Below are positions 52,705-62,359 of a stretch of 64,000 nucleotides of DNA, piece after piece. The notes under the pieces are model-generated. The model worked only from the letters and a program-made list of their open reading frames with translations, made no database searches and was not told the origin of the DNA. This DNA is from Imperialibacter sp. EC-SDR9 (lineage in GTDB: Bacteria; Bacteroidota; Bacteroidia; Cytophagales; Cyclobacteriaceae). How positions within the stretch are numbered: position 1 is the first letter of the stretch; each line of letters starts with the position of its first letter. Both the position numbers and the translations under genes were made by a program. The stretch spans positions 152,338-216,337 of the forward strand of contig NZ_LR701581.1 of assembly GCF_902498805.1 (NCBI RefSeq). The letters run 5' to 3'.

Positions 52705-53744
52705 TGTTTCGGACGGAGCTTGCGCACCTGAGCGCCTGCCTGCCACATTTCTGAATCGTGAAGTTCAGCTAGTTCTACTTCTAATTTAGCACGGTAGTCC
52801 GGTTGGCGGTTCGCTTCGATCGTGATACGAGCTTCGTTACCTGTAGCAACGCTTTCGTACAAATCGTCGAACACAGGAGCTACAGCATCACGGAACCTGT
52901 TTTTCCAGTCAAGTGCACCACGTTGAGCAGTCGTAGAGCAGTTGGCGTACATCCAGTCCATACCGTTTTCGGCTACAAGCTTGATAAGGGACTCAGTCAG
53001 TTCTTCCACTGTCTCATTGAAAGATTCTGATGGTGAGTGTCCTTTTTTGCGAAGCAGCGTGTATTGTGCTTCCAAAATTCCAGCCAGAGCGCCCATAAGC
53101 GTGCCTCTTTCGCCAGTAAGATCAGAGAATACTTCTTTTCTGAAATCAGTTTCGAACAGGTAGCCTGATCCTACGCCAATACCAAGGGCAATAGCGTTTT
53201 CTCTTGCTTTGCCAGATGCGTTCTGATGAACAGCAAAGCTGGAGTTCAAGCCTTTTCCTTCAAGGAACAGACGGCGAAGGCTGGTGCCAGATCCTTTAGG
53301 TGCTACAAGGATCACATCAATATCAGCGTCAGGAACAATGCCAGTCTGCTCTTTGTAAGTGATGCCGAAGCCGTGAGAAAAATATAAAGTCTTGCCTTTT
53401 TTCAAATGCTTTTTCACTGTTGGCCAAAGCGCAATTTGTCCGGCATCAGAAAGTAAGAACTGAAGGATGGTGCCTTTTTCGCAGGCCTCTTCCAATTCAA
53501 ATAGTGTCTTGCCAGGTACCCAGCCGTCTTTCACCGCTTTGTCCCATGTTTTCGAATCTTTACGCTGGCCAACGATAACGTTGAAACCATTGTCTCTCAG
53601 GTTGAGTGCCTGTCCAGGACCTTGTACTCCATATCCCAGTACGGCTATGGTTTCGTTTTTAAGGACTTCTCTGGCTTTTTCTAAAGGAAATTCTTCTCTG
53701 GTTACTACTTCCTCTTCTACGCCTCCAAAGTTGATCTTTGCCAT
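52701..53744 (-). CDS. ilvC: Ketol-acid reductoisomerase
   Basis: A 347-residue NADPH enzyme converting acetolactate and acetohydroxybutyrate to dihydroxy acids. The Rossmann motif reads VLGYGVQGPGQALNLRDNG; the cofactor loop GQRKDSKTW has basic and Ser residues that fit NADPH. Mg ligands lie in the C-terminal helical part (DLTGERGTLMGALAGILEAQYTLL; ETVEELTESLIKL). The length and the KINFGGVEE N-terminus fit class I. Fourth gene of the operon. Confidence 0.95.
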   Translation of the reverse strand: MAKINFGGVEEEVVTREEFPLEKAREVLKNETIAVLGYGVQGPGQALNLRDNGFNVIVGQRKDSKTWDKAVKDGWVPGKTLFELEEACEKGTILQFLLSDAGQIALWPTVKKHLKKGKTLYFSHGFGITYKEQTGIVPDADIDVILVAPKGSGTSLRRLFLEGKGLNSSFAVHQNASGKARENAIALGIGVGSGYLFETDFRKEVFSDLTGERGTLMGALAGILEAQYTLLRKKGHSPSESFNETVEELTESLIKLVAENGMDWMYANCSTTAQRGALDWKNRFRDAVAPVFDDLYESVATGNEARITIEANRQPDYRAKLEVELAELHDSEMWQAGAQVRKLRPKQ

Positions 53745-53788
53745 TTTCTTGTGTTTTCTTATTAAAATTAGGATTTACATTATGACCG

Positions 53789-54373
53789 CTATTGTAACAA
53801 TAGGTTGGTTTTTATTTCTTCCAATTCCTTGATAAAGGTTTCGGTTTTTCTTTTGCTCATCGAGATAGCCACACGACCCGACCTCACAAACTCCAGAACA
53901 CCATAGGGTTCCAGCTTCTTGAAAAGGTCAGAGGTTTCGTCTTTGTGGCCAGTTTTTTCGAGCACAATATAGTCTTCTTCTATGACAAGTATTCGTGCTC
54001 CGTTGTCTCTGACAAGTTTTTCAATCTTGTTACCCCCCATGAAAATCTTGGTTGGAACTTTGTACAGGGCAATCTCCTGATAATGCACCTGGTCTTCTTC
54101 GTAAAGAAATGCTCCAAGTACATCCACCAGCTTTCTGATCTGTTTTACTACCTTCTCTGCCTGCTCCCTCGTGCTATGCACCACTATGGTGAAGCGGCTC
54201 ACACCAGCTACCTCTGTCGTTGAGACGTTCAGGCTGCTGATATTGATTTTCCTGCGGGAAAATATGATGGTAATATGGTTCAGGAGTCCCGATTTGTCTT
54301 CTGTCAGGACAGACATAGTGAAGAGTCTTTCAGGATCCTGCCCGTTTTGTTCGTTATATAATGACTGTGACAT
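53789..54373 (-). CDS. ilvN: Acetolactate synthase small (regulatory) subunit
   Basis: A 194-residue regulatory subunit. The N-terminal ACT domain (FTMSVLTEDKSGLLNHITIIFSRRKINISSLNVSTTE) binds valine for feedback inhibition; the C-terminal domain (about 85-190) activates the catalytic subunit. The length is slightly above that of single-ACT forms. The stop-to-start gap from ilvB is 12 bases. Confidence 0.94.
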   Translation of the reverse strand: MSQSLYNEQNGQDPERLFTMSVLTEDKSGLLNHITIIFSRRKINISSLNVSTTEVAGVSRFTIVVHSTREQAEKVVKQIRKLVDVLGAFLYEEDQVHYQEIALYKVPTKIFMGGNKIEKLVRDNGARILVIEEDYIVLEKTGHKDETSDLFKKLEPYGVLEFVRSGRVAISMSKRKTETFIKELEEIKTNLLLQ

Positions 54374-54385
54374 AATACTGCTCTT

Positions 54386-56119
54386 TTACTCTAAACGAAT
54401 GTTTGAAACTGAATCACCAGAGGGAACCATAGGGAACACGTTTTCTTCCTGCTCCACTACTACCTCCAGAAAGTAGGGGCCATCGGTGCTCAGCATTTTG
54501 TCGATAGCAGATGAAAGGTCGCCTCTGTCTACTACTTTTTGACATGGAATGCCATAGCCTTCAGCAATCAGCTGAAAATTAGGGTTCACCATTTCAGTAG
54601 ATGAGTACCGCTTGCCATGGAACAACTGCTGCCACTGGCGCACCATGCCAAGGAAGTTGTTGTTGAGTACCACGATTTTCACGCCAATATTGTACTGGAA
54701 GATGGTGCCCAGTTCTTGGATGGTCATCTGGAAGCCCCCGTCACCAATCACGGCAATCACCGGCCTGTCTGGTTTGCCAAGCTTGGCGCCAATAGCGGCC
54801 GGAAGACAAAAGCCCATGGTGCCCAATCCGCCCGATGTTACGTTGCTGTCGGTTTCGTTGAAGCCATAGTACCTGGTGGCGACCATCTGGTGCTGCCCAA
54901 CGTCAGTAACCAAAATCGCCTTTCCCTTTGTTTTTTCGTTGAAAAGCCTGATTACTTCACCCATTTTCACTTCGCCGCTTGTTGGGTAAAGATCCTTTTG
55001 GATGACTTTTTCATGCTCCAACTTGTCGCATTCTTTGAATTCCGCCATCCAGCTTTTGTGCTCTGCCTTTTTGATCTTCGGAATCAATGATTTGATCGCC
55101 GCTTTTGCATCAGCATTGATTGCCACTGTGGTCTTTACATTTTTATCAATCTCTGAAGGATCGATTTCAATATGAATCACTTTGGCTTGCCGTGCATATT
55201 TTTTCAAGTCGCCTGTTACCCGGTCGTCGAACCGCATACCGATCGCAATCAGCACGTCACACTCATTGGTTTTGATGTTGGGGCCATAATTGCCATGCAT
55301 GCCCAGGTATCCAACGTACTGCGGATGATCCGTAGAAAGCGCCGAAAGCCCCAGAAGAGTCGATGCTGCCGGGATATCGCCTTTGATCAGGAATTCGCTA
55401 AGCGCTTCCTGTGCGTGTGAAATTAAAACACCGTGGCCAACAAGGCAGAATGGTTTCTTCGCACTGTTGATGATTTCAGCGGCTTCTTCCACCTTGCTTT
55501 CATCCAATACAGGGTAGGGATGATAGCTGCGGATCTTGGTGCACTTTTCGTAAGAGAAGTCCACCATCGCAAACTGTGCATCTTTGGTAATGTCGATTAA
55601 CACAGGGCCGGGCCTGCCAGTGTTGGCAATATAAAATGCCCGGGCAATAGCCCCCGGTATTTCCTCGGCTTTGGTTACCTGATAATTCCATTTTGTTACA
55701 GGCATAGAAATGCCAATCACATCGGTTTCCTGAAAAGCATCAGTTCCCAGCAAATGAGAAGGAACCTGACCTGTGATACAGACCATTGGGGTTGAGTCAA
55801 TCTGAGCATCAGCAATGCCGGTAATCAGATTGGTAGCTCCGGGCCCGGAAGTAGCGAAACAGACACCCGTTCTGCCAGTGACCCTGGCATAACCCTGAGC
55901 GGCATGGGCAGCTCCCTGCTCATGGCGGGTCAGGTAATGGGTGAGCTTGTCTTGGTAGCCATACAAAGCATCGTAGATCGGCATAATGGCTCCTCCGGGA
56001 TATCCGAAAATGGAGTCAACGCCCTCTTCGAGCAGGCACATAAGCAATGCTTCTGAACCTGATACTCTGATGGTCTTTTTGGGTTGCTTTTTTTCAACCG
56101 CTAATGTCGAGGTGTTCAT
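54386..56119 (-). CDS. ilvB: Acetolactate synthase large (catalytic) subunit
   Basis: A 577-residue ThDP/FAD enzyme condensing two pyruvates, or pyruvate with 2-oxobutanoate. ATG 56119 is chosen over a GTG at 56146 that would overlap ilvD. Catalytic Glu lies in RHEQGAAHAAQGYARVTGR; FAD region IGMRFDDRVTGD; ThDP motif GDGGFQMTIQELGT ... NNNFLGMVRQWQ. The length is normal. Second gene of the operon. Confidence 0.95.
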   Translation of the reverse strand: MNTSTLAVEKKQPKKTIRVSGSEALLMCLLEEGVDSIFGYPGGAIMPIYDALYGYQDKLTHYLTRHEQGAAHAAQGYARVTGRTGVCFATSGPGATNLITGIADAQIDSTPMVCITGQVPSHLLGTDAFQETDVIGISMPVTKWNYQVTKAEEIPGAIARAFYIANTGRPGPVLIDITKDAQFAMVDFSYEKCTKIRSYHPYPVLDESKVEEAAEIINSAKKPFCLVGHGVLISHAQEALSEFLIKGDIPAASTLLGLSALSTDHPQYVGYLGMHGNYGPNIKTNECDVLIAIGMRFDDRVTGDLKKYARQAKVIHIEIDPSEIDKNVKTTVAINADAKAAIKSLIPKIKKAEHKSWMAEFKECDKLEHEKVIQKDLYPTSGEVKMGEVIRLFNEKTKGKAILVTDVGQHQMVATRYYGFNETDSNVTSGGLGTMGFCLPAAIGAKLGKPDRPVIAVIGDGGFQMTIQELGTIFQYNIGVKIVVLNNNFLGMVRQWQQLFHGKRYSSTEMVNPNFQLIAEGYGIPCQKVVDRGDLSSAIDKMLSTDGPYFLEVVVEQEENVFPMVPSGDSVSNIRLE

Positions 56120-56129
56120 ACTACGTTCA

Positions 56130-57806
56130 TTAAAGGTCTGTAACACAGCCTTGTGAGGCTGAGCTTACTGAGTTAATATATTTCTTCAATATTCCTTTCG
56201 TGGCTTTGTAAGCAGGTTTTACCCATGCTTTTCTTCTCGCTGCCAGCTCTTCGTCCGAAAGTTTCACTTCCAGCAAATTATTCGTTGCGTCAATGCGGAT
56301 AATGTCTCCATTTTTGATCAGTGCCAAAGGCCCGCCTTCCTGCGATTCAGGGGTAATATGCCCCACCACGAATCCGTGCGACCCGCCTGAGAATCTTCCG
56401 TCGGTGATCAGCGCCACGTCTTTGCCCAGCCCGGCACCCATGACGGCACCTGTCGGCTTCAGCATCTCAGGCATGCCTGGTGCGCCTTTCGGTCCCGACT
56501 GACGAATGACGATTACCTCACCTTTTTTAACTTCTTTACCAATACCGTCGATGGCAGCAAACTCATCTTCATAGATCCTTGCAGGGCCCTCGAACACTTC
56601 TCCCTCTTTGCCGGTGATTTTCGCCACAGCGCCTTCGGGGGCCAGGTTGCCATATAAAATCTGCAGGTGGCCTGTTTTTTTGATCGGCTTATCAAAAGAA
56701 TAGATAAGATCCTGTCCCGATTGAAGATCAGCAATTTCTTCCAGGTTCTCGGCTAGCGTCTTTCCGGTTACAGTCATGCAGTCGCCATAGAGGTAACCTT
56801 CTCTCAAGAGAATCTTCAATACACCTGGTACACCGCCTATTTTGTGCAGGTCTTCCATCAGGTATTTTCCGCTTGGTTTCAGGTCGGCGAGGAAAGGTGT
56901 CTTGTCACTGATCCTTTGGAAGTCGTCAAGTGAGAGCTCCACGTCTGCCGCTTTGGCCATGGCCAGCAGGTGAAGCACTGCGTTCGTAGACCCGCCCAAC
57001 ACCATTACAGTTGTGATGGCATTTTCGAATGCCTTCTTGGTCATGATATCTGACGGAAGAATGTTCTTTTCCATCAGGTTACGAATAGCCGCACCCACTT
57101 TTTGAATCTCGTTTACCTTTGGGTTGCCTTCAGCAGGGTTTGATGAACTATAAGGTAAGCTCATACCCATTGCCTCGATAGCCGATGCCATGGTGTTGGC
57201 TGTGTACATACCGCCACAGGCACCAGGGCCGGGAATAGAGTTTTGAATAATGCCTTTGTAGTCCTCGTCCGACATGTTGCCGCCGAGGCGCTGACCATAA
57301 GCCTCAAATGCTGAGACGATGTTCAAGTCTTCGCCCTTCCATTTGCCCGGGCGAACAGAGCCTCCGTAGACCATGATGCTGGGTCTGTTCAGTCGGGACA
57401 TGCCCATAATGGCACCCGGCATATTTTTGTCGCAGCCTACCACTGCCACCAGGGCGTCGTAAAACTGTGCCTGGCTAACTACCTCTATAGAATCTGCAAT
57501 AACATCCCTGGAGATCAGAGAGTACTTCATGCCAGTTGTTCCATTGGACATGCCGTCACTCACACCTATTGTATTGAAGATGAGCCCTACAAGGTCGGCT
57601 TCTTTTACGCTTTTCTTTACCTGGTGGGCCAGAATATTGAGGTGCATATTGCAGGGGTTGCCCTCAAAGCCAGTGCTCACGATACCCACCTGCGCTTTTT
57701 TCAGATCTTCCTCCGTAAGTCCAAGGGCGTAAAGCTGCGCCTGAGAGCCCGGCTGACTCGGATCCTGGGTGATTGTCTTACTGTGTTTGTTTAATTCTGT
57801 TGACAT
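56130..57806 (-). CDS. ilvD: Dihydroxy-acid dehydratase
   Basis: A 558-residue Fe-S enzyme making the 2-oxo acids of Val and Ile. Cluster Cys residues are in [19 protein letters not shown] and [14 protein letters not shown]. The C-terminal barrel ([18 protein letters not shown]) carries the catalytic Ser. ATG 57806 is preferred to the TTG at 57818, and it lies just 14 bases after the attenuator T tract. First structural gene of the operon. Confidence 0.95.
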   Translation of the reverse strand: MSTELNKHSKTITQDPSQPGSQAQLYALGLTEEDLKKAQVGIVSTGFEGNPCNMHLNILAHQVKKSVKEADLVGLIFNTIGVSDGMSNGTTGMKYSLISRDVIADSIEVVSQAQFYDALVAVVGCDKNMPGAIMGMSRLNRPSIMVYGGSVRPGKWKGEDLNIVSAFEAYGQRLGGNMSDEDYKGIIQNSIPGPGACGGMYTANTMASAIEAMGMSLPYSSSNPAEGNPKVNEIQKVGAAIRNLMEKNILPSDIMTKKAFENAITTVMVLGGSTNAVLHLLAMAKAADVELSLDDFQRISDKTPFLADLKPSGKYLMEDLHKIGGVPGVLKILLREGYLYGDCMTVTGKTLAENLEEIADLQSGQDLIYSFDKPIKKTGHLQILYGNLAPEGAVAKITGKEGEVFEGPARIYEDEFAAIDGIGKEVKKGEVIVIRQSGPKGAPGMPEMLKPTGAVMGAGLGKDVALITDGRFSGGSHGFVVGHITPESQEGGPLALIKNGDIIRIDATNNLLEVKLSDEELAARRKAWVKPAYKATKGILKKYINSVSSASQGCVTDL

Positions 57807-57821
57807 GAGCTGAAACAATTA

Positions 57822-57859
57822 AAAAAGGGCCATTCTCTGTAATGAGAATGGCCCTTTTT
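57822..57859 (-). terminator. ilv operon attenuator (intrinsic terminator in the leader)
   Basis: On the minus strand AAAAAGGGCCATTCTC (57859-57844), loop ATTACA and GAGAATGGCCCTTTTT (57837-57822) form a 16-bp stem ending in a T tract, 15 bases before ilvD. The 5' arm can instead pair with TGAGAATGG at 57886-57878, which overlaps the leader-peptide stop codon, giving an antiterminator. The two pairings exclude each other. Confidence 0.92.
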
Positions 57860-57883
57860 GTGCTTAGTTTTAACGCTCCATTC

Positions 57884-57946
57884 TCACGACCGACATCCAA
57901 CGATGACGACAATGACACGGACGTTAATGATAAGCGAGGATAACAT
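57884..57946 (-). CDS. ilvL: ilv operon leader peptide
   Basis: A 20-residue peptide, MLSSLIINVRVIVVIVGCRS, read from ATG 57946 to TGA 57884. Eleven of twenty residues are Leu, Ile or Val, clustered so that scarcity of charged tRNA for these would stall the ribosome before the stop. It sits between a promoter and the attenuator of the ilvDBNCA operon. With ribosomes finishing the peptide, the antiterminator segment over the stop codon is covered and the terminator forms; with stalled ribosomes that segment is free to pair with the terminator's 5' arm. The symbol is by analogy with enteric ilv leader peptides; the sequence is unrelated. Confidence 0.88.
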   Translation of the reverse strand: MLSSLIINVRVIVVIVGCRS

Positions 57947-57974
57947 AAATCTTTTCTTTCTGTTACTTGTGCCA

Positions 57975-58006
57975 CAAACCTATGGCAGAAAATTTTATCT
58001 GGCAAC
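57975..58006 (-). promoter_or_regulatory. Promoter of the ilv operon
   Basis: GTTG (58006-58003), a 20-base spacer and TAGGTTTG (57982-57975) match the Bacteroidota consensus, with a perfect TAnnTTTG -7 element. Transcription would start near 57968, giving a short leader before the peptide ATG at 57946. Confidence 0.75.
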
Positions 58007-58101
58007 AAAAAAGAAGAATTTTGTTTTTCGGCAAAGGGCTTAGCCCATTGTTAGTTTGGTTTTTTTCACAATATATTTCAAAAAAAGAGGTACTTAAAAG
58101 A

Positions 58102-59163
58102 ATGAACATTATAAAATTTACATTTTCAGGAAGTTTTTTTGATAAATTATTAAAATTCAGCATTCTCATTGCCGTCATCGCTTTTATCACGTCGTGTGGT
58201 GCGGAAAGGAAGAAAAACGACAGAGACAGGTTCTTTCTGTTGGGCAATGAGGCACTGAAGGGGAACGATAATAAGGAGGCCATCCGGCTTTACACTGAAG
58301 CGTTGGCACTTGACAACGACTATGCCGATGCTTTCAATAACAGAGGCATTGCGCACATGAAGAGGGGAGATGCTGCTTCTGCCTTGCTCGACTTCAATCA
58401 GGCCATTCTCATTGATGCCGAAAACCTCTCCTATGTATGGAACAGGGCTGAGGCCTATGCCGGTGCCAACCGGTACGACAAGGCCATCAACGACATCACT
58501 GTAGTAAGAAAGGCCTTCCCCGATTCGGCCAGGGTTTATTTCTCGGAAGGCGTCATTCATTTTCAGTTCAAAGAGTACCAGCAGGCGGAAGCCGCCTTCA
58601 CGGAGTCGCTGATGAGGGACAACAGCAATGGTGAGGCCTATATCAACCGGGGCACCGTCAGGTATTATTTAAACAAGCTCGATTCGGCACAATCGGATTT
58701 GGAAGAAGGGCTCCTGTCTCACTCGGAGGAGGGCAATGCGTGGAACACCCTGGCGATGGTAGCGTCGGCGAAGGGCAACAATGCCAAGGGTCTTGACCTG
58801 ATTAATAAAGCTATTGACATTTCACCCAACGAAGCCTACTTTCTGAACAACCGGGGATATGTTTACTTACAGCTCGATAGTTTGGAAAAGGCGGTGGAGG
58901 ATATTGACGCCAGCTTGCTGCGGGATCCGCAGAACGCCTGGGCTTACCGGAACAAGGGGATATACTACTACAAGGCAGGCAACTTTGAGGAGGCCCTTCG
59001 GTTGCTGACAAGGGCTGAGTCCATGGACAGCCAAATGACCGAAGTTCACCTGTGGCTGGGAAAAGCTTATTTGGCAGTAGGCAACAAAGTCAAGGCTTGC
59101 GAGGTGCTAAGTGAGGCCGGGCCAGCGCCCGAAGCCTTGAAACTGATAACTGACAACTGCTAA
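58102..59163 (+). CDS. TPR-repeat lipoprotein
   Basis: A 353-residue protein. ATG 58102 is used because it gives a lipoprotein signal (FSILIAVIAFITSC, mature CGAERKK); upstream codons to 57967 cross the ilv promoter. The mature part is nearly all tetratricopeptide repeats (GNEALKGNDNKEAIRLYTEAL; AFNNRGIAHMKRGDAASALLDFNQAI; about nine units). It is likely a periplasmic scaffold; partner proteins are unknown. Divergent from the ilv operon with a shared promoter region. Confidence 0.88.
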   Translation: MNIIKFTFSGSFFDKLLKFSILIAVIAFITSCGAERKKNDRDRFFLLGNEALKGNDNKEAIRLYTEALALDNDYADAFNNRGIAHMKRGDAASALLDFNQAILIDAENLSYVWNRAEAYAGANRYDKAINDITVVRKAFPDSARVYFSEGVIHFQFKEYQQAEAAFTESLMRDNSNGEAYINRGTVRYYLNKLDSAQSDLEEGLLSHSEEGNAWNTLAMVASAKGNNAKGLDLINKAIDISPNEAYFLNNRGYVYLQLDSLEKAVEDIDASLLRDPQNAWAYRNKGIYYYKAGNFEEALRLLTRAESMDSQMTEVHLWLGKAYLAVGNKVKACEVLSEAGPAPEALKLITDNC

Positions 59164-59170
59164 CCAATAA

Positions 59171-59902
59171 CTATTTCTTCAACTTCCTCACCAGTTTATT
59201 CATGGCAATGAGGTGGCTGAACAATACCGCAGGCACAATGAAAACAGGCAGCCAGATAAAAGGAAACTGAAGCAATCCAATATTGGGCTGGTCAAAAGAG
59301 AAAACCTGAGTAATGTACGGCGCCGACAGCACGCCTCTGATCACCACATTGAACAGGAGCCCTAAGGCTGCCAGGTTCCAAATAAAGATCACGAACCGGT
59401 GCCTGCCGACAGTGGGATTGAGGAAGTGAGCCACGAAGGGAGCGGTGATGCCTGACAGAATATCCCAGTTGCCACCTTCGAAGGTCATCATTTCAGGCAC
59501 CAGCCCCTGCCTGTACAGCCACCAAAGCACGATCTCAACCGGAATTCGGATAATGTGCAGGTAGGTGAGGGTGAACAGCGGGATTCGAAAAAGAAAACGC
59601 CTGGAAACGCCAAAAGCCACCAGCCCGATCACGGTGATTAAGGGAGGCAGAACGCCAAAAATCATTCTGGGAGGCACTTCCTCGTAAGCCTGGAAAAAAC
59701 CGGAGTAGGCGAGGTAGCCTGTGATCCCCAGCCAAACAGTTATGGTGAAGCCGGTCAGCCACTGGAGCCGAATTCTTTTGGAGTGGCGGCTAAATCCAAT
59801 AGCAAAAAGGAGGAACAGAAAAAGGGAAAAAGTAGTTAGAAAAAATACGATATAAATCCTTAGCGGGAGGTCGGGGTCCATTTCATCGTTTGACGTTGAC
59901 AA
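59171..59902 (-). CDS. Uncharacterised polytopic membrane protein
   Basis: A 243-residue protein with about seven membrane helices (IYIVFFLTTFSLFLFLLFAIGF, LTGFTITVWLGITGYLAYSGFF, MIFGVLPPLITVIGLVAFGVS, and others). The segment WWLYRQGLVPEMMTFEGGNWDILSG recurs in hypothetical proteins of Bacteroidota; no function is known to me. It is convergent with the TPR gene. Confidence 0.8.
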   Translation of the reverse strand: MSTSNDEMDPDLPLRIYIVFFLTTFSLFLFLLFAIGFSRHSKRIRLQWLTGFTITVWLGITGYLAYSGFFQAYEEVPPRMIFGVLPPLITVIGLVAFGVSRRFLFRIPLFTLTYLHIIRIPVEIVLWWLYRQGLVPEMMTFEGGNWDILSGITAPFVAHFLNPTVGRHRFVIFIWNLAALGLLFNVVIRGVLSAPYITQVFSFDQPNIGLLQFPFIWLPVFIVPAVLFSHLIAMNKLVRKLKK

Positions 59903-59957
59903 ACGAATTTAGCAAATTCCTCGTAAAGCAAAATTCTATGATAGATTATCTTTGGGT

Positions 59958-60596
59958 ATGTGGGAGTTGAATGAAGAGTTTCAGGCGAGGCTGTCGGACA
60001 GGCTGAAGGCACCTTTGCCAGGTGTCGACGCACAAATTCGGATGTCGCCCACGCCCATCAACCAGGAGCGGTTTGCATTCAAAGAAAGGCCGGATGCGAA
60101 GGCGGGAGCCGTGCTGATCCTGTTTCATCCGGGAACGGGTGGTATTCACTTTCCGTTGATTCAGCGGCCTGAATACCCTGGTGCCCACAGTGGTCAGGTG
60201 AGCTTTCCGGGCGGCAAGTACGAGAAAAGCGACAGAGACCTGCTGCATACTGCTTTGAGAGAAGCCGAAGAAGAAGTGGGAGCCAACCCCAGTGAAATTA
60301 CAGTAATGGGCACCATGTCCGAACTTTATATCCCCGCCAGCAACTTCAAAGTGCTGCCTGTCATAGGGATCAGTTTTTCAACGCCCCGATTTGTGCCAGA
60401 GGAAAAAGAAGTAGCTCAAATATTATCAGCCGACGTAGGGAACTTGATGAAGCAGGAAATTGCGGTGAAGGACATGATCGTTGGCCCTAATATAAAAATC
60501 AGGTCGCCATTTTTTACTGTCGAAGACAGGGTAGTGTGGGGAGCTACCGCCATGATGCTGGGTGAGTTGCTTCAAATTTTGGAGGATATAAGGTAA
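59958..60596 (+). CDS. NUDIX hydrolase, CoA pyrophosphatase (NudL)-like
   Basis: A 212-residue hydrolase. The extended NudL-type motif HSGQVSFPGGKYEKSDRDLLHTALREAEEEVG is recognisable, with the REAEEEVG Nudix helix; the LLxRPxxxxxHxGQVxFPGG lead is characteristic of CoA diphosphatases. ATG 59958 is preferred to a TTG two codons upstream. Such enzymes trim coenzyme A and its derivatives to 4'-phosphopantetheine and 3',5'-ADP. It is followed after 33 bases by the DUF819 gene. Confidence 0.88.
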   Translation: MWELNEEFQARLSDRLKAPLPGVDAQIRMSPTPINQERFAFKERPDAKAGAVLILFHPGTGGIHFPLIQRPEYPGAHSGQVSFPGGKYEKSDRDLLHTALREAEEEVGANPSEITVMGTMSELYIPASNFKVLPVIGISFSTPRFVPEEKEVAQILSADVGNLMKQEIAVKDMIVGPNIKIRSPFFTVEDRVVWGATAMMLGELLQILEDIR

Positions 60597-60629
60597 TTGG
60601 GCATATTGGGAGTTGATTAAAAGGCTCCC

Positions 60630-61883
60630 ATGGAAGAAACTACCGCACCTCTTATCACCAACGACGCAGTCGTATTCGGTATACTCATTGTGATACTGGC
60701 AGCCGTATTTGGTACGGCCTCCAGCAAGCACACCGGCTGGCAGAAGTTCTACTCCATTGTGCCTACCGTTCTCCTTTGTTATTTCATTCCATCCATACTC
60801 AATTCCATGGGCATCATATCGGGTGCTCACAGCAAGCTGTACTTTGTGGCTTCCCGTTACCTGCTTCCCGCTAGTTTAGTCTTGCTCACTGTGTCGGTAG
60901 ACCTCAAAGAGATCATGAAGCTGGGGCCAAAGGCGTTGATAATGTTTTTTGCAGGCACGGTCGGTATTATGCTTGGCGGGCCGCTGGCGATACTGCTATT
61001 TTCAGTTGTTGCACCCGAGGTGGTGACTGGCACCCCCGGGCAGGAAGTGTGGAGAGGCATGACGGCCATAGCCGGTAGCTGGATTGGCGGTGGAGCCAAC
61101 CAAACGGCCATGAGAGAAGTGTTTGGCGTGGGAGGGGAGATGTTTTCTACCATGGTGACTGTCGATATTCTAATCGGGAATCTGTGGTTAGCATTTCTGC
61201 TGTATGGCACAGGACGAGCTGAAAAGATCGACAAGTTTCTGAAGTCGGACACCTCCGCCATTGAAGAGGTAAAAAAGAAAATAGAGACTTACCGCCTCAG
61301 CATCATGCGGGTGCCCAACATGTCGGACACACTGATGATATTGGCCGTAGGTTTTGGGGTGACAGGCCTGTCTCACTTCGGTGCCGACATCATTGCGCCG
61401 TGGATAGGGGAGAACTTTCCTGGGCTGGAGGAGTACAGCCTTACTTCCGGCTTCTTCTGGATAGTGGTGATTGCCACTACACTGGGTTTGTTGCTGTCCT
61501 TCACCAAGGCACGAAATCTTGAAGGAGCTGGTGCCTCCAGGCTTGGAAGTGTCTTTCTTTACATTCTGGTAGCCACTATTGGCATGGAAATGAACCTGCT
61601 GGCCATTTTCGAAAACCCGGGACTATTTCTTGTAGGCTTTGTCTGGATATTGTTCCACATCACCATCATGCTGGTGGTGGCCAAGTTGATCAAGGCCCCA
61701 TTCTTCTTTGTGGCAGTGGGCAGTCAGGCCAATGTGGGTGGTGCCGCTTCAGCGCCCATTGTGGCTTCAGCGTTTAATCCCTCGCTGGCGCCGGTGGGCG
61801 TGCTGCTGGCCGTGCTGGGCTATGCGGCGGGCACTTACGGGGCTTACTTGTGTGGGCTGATGATGCAGGCGGTGGCGCCTTAG
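60630..61883 (+). CDS. DUF819 family integral membrane protein
   Basis: A 417-residue protein with about 12 membrane helices. Family markers are GTASSKHTGWQKFY, AGSWIGGGANQTAMREVFG (likely substrate loop), SVDLKEIMKLG and the C-terminal repeat VAVGSQANVGGAASAPIVASAF. The inverted-repeat design with two Gly/Asn-rich hairpin loops suggests a secondary transporter of the CPA/AbgT-like fold; substrate is unknown. Confidence 0.88.
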   Translation: MEETTAPLITNDAVVFGILIVILAAVFGTASSKHTGWQKFYSIVPTVLLCYFIPSILNSMGIISGAHSKLYFVASRYLLPASLVLLTVSVDLKEIMKLGPKALIMFFAGTVGIMLGGPLAILLFSVVAPEVVTGTPGQEVWRGMTAIAGSWIGGGANQTAMREVFGVGGEMFSTMVTVDILIGNLWLAFLLYGTGRAEKIDKFLKSDTSAIEEVKKKIETYRLSIMRVPNMSDTLMILAVGFGVTGLSHFGADIIAPWIGENFPGLEEYSLTSGFFWIVVIATTLGLLLSFTKARNLEGAGASRLGSVFLYILVATIGMEMNLLAIFENPGLFLVGFVWILFHITIMLVVAKLIKAPFFFVAVGSQANVGGAASAPIVASAFNPSLAPVGVLLAVLGYAAGTYGAYLCGLMMQAVAP

Positions 61884-62089
61884 GTTCTTGCCCAATTTTT
61901 ATTGGCACGCAAAAGCGCTAAGTCGCAAAGAAAAGAGAAGGCTGAACCCACGGCGAAGAAGCCAGCCAACTATGTGTGGGTGTTACGGCCTAGCAGCTAT
62001 TTTGAGGTGAATTTCTGAGCCCAATAGGCGTCGTGTTCTTCAGTAATATTAAAATAAAGGTCGTATTTTTGAATAAAAAGACCCCGGCC
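61884..62089. other. Intergenic region before the accessory segment
   Basis: About 200 bases without a supported gene lie between the DUF819 stop and the UPF0175 start. No recombination site or tRNA end is visible. Confidence 0.4.
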
Positions 62090-62356
62090 ATGAAAAATGT
62101 AACGATACCTGTAGAAATTCCTTCTGATATTATGTTGGCGCTGAACGAATCTGAGGAAGAGTTGAAAGACCATTTACAGGTGGCCGTGGCAATCATGCTT
62201 TTTCATGAAGGAAAGTTAACCATCGGAAAAGCTATTCAATTGTCGGGCTTAACTCGTTACGAGTTTGAAAAATCTCTCGCTAAAAGCAATTTGCCTGTCT
62301 CGAATCCAAGTATTGAGCAAGTGATGGCAGATCTTGAGACGATCAAAAAGCTGTAG
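62090..62356 (+). CDS. UPF0175 family protein, likely antitoxin
   Basis: An 88-residue protein from ATG 62090 (MKNVTIPVEIPSDIMLALNESEEEL). The C-terminal half has the UPF0175 HTH-like pattern FHEGKLTIGKAIQLSGLTRYEFEKSLAK, resembling a small DNA-binding repressor. UPF0175 genes recur next to DUF3368 PIN-like genes as toxin-antitoxin modules; the next gene starts 3 bases later. Confidence 0.88.
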   Translation: MKNVTIPVEIPSDIMLALNESEEELKDHLQVAVAIMLFHEGKLTIGKAIQLSGLTRYEFEKSLAKSNLPVSNPSIEQVMADLETIKKL

Positions 62357-62359
62357 CCA

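Noticed and set aside
57778..58008. 76-codon minus-strand frame across the ilv leader
   Set aside because: It crosses promoter and terminator and is in a different frame from the Leu/Ile/Val-rich 20-codon peptide, which has the better context.
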